Shown here: positions 35,017 to 35,951 of the stretch, piece by piece | How the letters are laid out: each line of letters begins with the position of its first letter | How positions within the stretch are numbered: position 1 is the first letter of the stretch | NCBI GenBank assembly: GCA_012396115.1 | Contig: JAAXOU010000019.1 | Location: 1 to 35,951 of the forward strand | DNA length: 35,951 nt | Source: Streptomyces somaliensis DSM 40738 | GTDB lineage: Bacteria; Actinomycetota; Actinomycetes; Streptomycetales; Streptomycetaceae | Direction of reading: 5' to 3' | Position numbers and translations under genes: made by a program | Notes under the pieces: model-generated | What the model saw: only the letters and a program-made list of their open reading frames with translations | What the model was told of the DNA's origin: nothing | The model's database searches: none

Positions 35017-35951
35017 GTGAACGGCGATCGGGACGAGATCCACCGGGGATGGAACACTCCTCCCGCCGACGATCCGTCCGACATGGACGCCGCCGAGATG
35101 ACGGGTGAGTTCACCATCGACTACACCCCGCCCGCCTGGTACACGCAGAACGCCGGTGGTCCGGACGCCTCGGCTCCGGGCGCGGCGCCGCCTCCCCCGC
35201 CGCCGACCGGTCAGCCCGTCGCCGTTCCGGGCCTGCCGCAGGGCGACGGCTTCCGGCCCGGCCCCACGCCGCCTCCGGCGTCCCCCGCCGTCCCGCCCGC
35301 GGTACCCCCGGCGCCCGGGCCGGGAGCGCCCTTCGCACCGGTGCCCGCCCCCGCTGCGCAGCCGTTCGGCGGCGGCGACCCGGAGGGCGGGGCGACGATG
35401 CGCTTCTCCCCCGCCGAGCTGAGGCGCGAGACGGACGGGAGCGCGGCGCGCGCGGCGGCCGGGGCGGACGCCGGTGCCGAGGAGCGCGCCGGGGACGGCG
35501 GTACGGCGGGAGGCGGCCCCGGCGCTCCTGAACACGCCTCCGCCCAGGACGGAGCGGGGGCACCGGCCGGACGGGCGGACGGCGACGACCGGGCCGACGG
35601 GGACGGCACGGACGCGGACGCCCCGGGTGAGGCCCCGGGCGACGGCCCCGACGCCGACGGCCCCGATGTCACCGCCACCGCCACCGCCGACGGGGACGGC
35701 CGCAGGGACGAGGCGGACGGCCACGGGGGTGAGCCGGTCGGCGGGGACGACGGCCGGGTTCCCGACGACCGGCCGGCGCCGGACGCCGTTCCCGTACCGG
35801 ACGCCGCACCGGCGGCCGCTGAGCCCGTCGCGAAGCCGTGGCCGCCGCAGCCCTCCCAGCAGGACCCCCGGGGCGGCGGGCCGGCCGTGCCGGGGCTGCC
35901 GCCGCTGCCGCCCTCGTTCCAGCCCGCCGGGGCCCAGCAGTGGCCCGCGCC
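35017..35951 (+). CDS. Long Pro/Ala/Asp-rich T7SS-locus protein, N-terminal part
   Basis: GTG 35017 has a near-perfect ribosome-binding site (AGGAGG, 4 nt upstream). The frame is open to the window edge (311 codons) and runs off it. After MNGDRDEIHRGWNTPPADDP the sequence contains FTIDYTPPAWYTQ and then becomes low-complexity, with Pro/Ala-rich blocks, acidic Asp/Gly/Ala blocks and more Pro-rich stretches (PPLPPSFQPAGAQQ). In S. coelicolor I recall a similar gene here with a MinD/ParA-like ATPase at the C-terminus, related to EspI of ESX-1. The ATPase part is off-window, so this is inferred. Confidence 0.85.
   Translation, partial: MNGDRDEIHRGWNTPPADDPSDMDAAEMTGEFTIDYTPPAWYTQNAGGPDASAPGAAPPPPPPTGQPVAVPGLPQGDGFRPGPTPPPASPAVPPAVPPAPGPGAPFAPVPAPAAQPFGGGDPEGGATMRFSPAELRRETDGSAARAAAGADAGAEERAGDGGTAGGGPGAPEHASAQDGAGAPAGRADGDDRADGDGTDADAPGEAPGDGPDADGPDVTATATADGDGRRDEADGHGGEPVGGDDGRVPDDRPAPDAVPVPDAAPAAAEPVAKPWPPQPSQQDPRGGGPAVPGLPPLPPSFQPAGAQQWPA

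Overview
The window is very GC-rich, uses GTG and TTG starts freely, and carries a gene order I recognise from Streptomyces chromosomes (from memory, the S. coelicolor block running from RNase J and dapA through rpsO-pnp to the ESX / type VII secretion locus). It is a Streptomyces or close relative. No tRNA gene or CRISPR array was found.

Layout. Positions 1-330 (minus strand) look like the promoter and leader of a ribosomal RNA operon whose 16S gene lies beyond the left edge. Then come housekeeping genes, mostly on the minus strand: RNase J, dapA, thyX, two small plus-strand membrane proteins, a small membrane/TPR-like protein, dapB, an M16 peptidase, pnp and rpsO. From 10.9 kb onward the window is a type VII secretion (T7SS/ESX) locus: eccD (minus) diverging from eccC (plus); after a variable island, the minus-strand group of a 145-aa protein, a 562-aa Gly/Pro-rich protein, mycosin 1, esxB and esxA; then a second mycosin with eccB (minus), diverging from eccE, a 238-aa protein, a DUF397-like protein and the start of a long Pro/Ala/Asp-rich protein that runs off the right edge.

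The interesting part is the island at 16.7-24.6 kb, between eccC and esxA. It holds two copies of a three-part cassette that I call A-B-C: A, a small helical protein starting MAWDEWEQLK; B, a ~750-aa protein with a WXG-like helical N-terminus and a Gly-rich hydrophobic segment near its C-terminus; and C, a small lipoprotein. Copy 1 (16.84-18.37 kb) is decayed: A1 is fused out of frame to the C-terminal third of a B protein, and C1 has an in-frame TGA. Copy 2 (18.86-23.07 kb) looks intact and has a second lipoprotein, C3, cut off by an IS5-type element. Both copies have the same promoter architecture (18-nt spacer, TAGCGT) followed by a CACCGGTG-centred palindrome. Between them, on the opposite strand, lies a frameshifted ghost of esxA with its terminator, which explains how the cassette was duplicated.

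My working hypothesis is that A-B-C is a T7SS-linked effector/partner/immunity-type cassette. B would be exported by the EccBCDE-MycP machine, A would be its partner, and the duplicated lipoproteins would be candidate cell-surface immunity or accessory proteins. B2 carries a TTA codon, so it may be under developmental (bldA) control. The ends of the cassette show falling GC content, IS activity and a deletion junction. All functional statements about A, B and C are inference.
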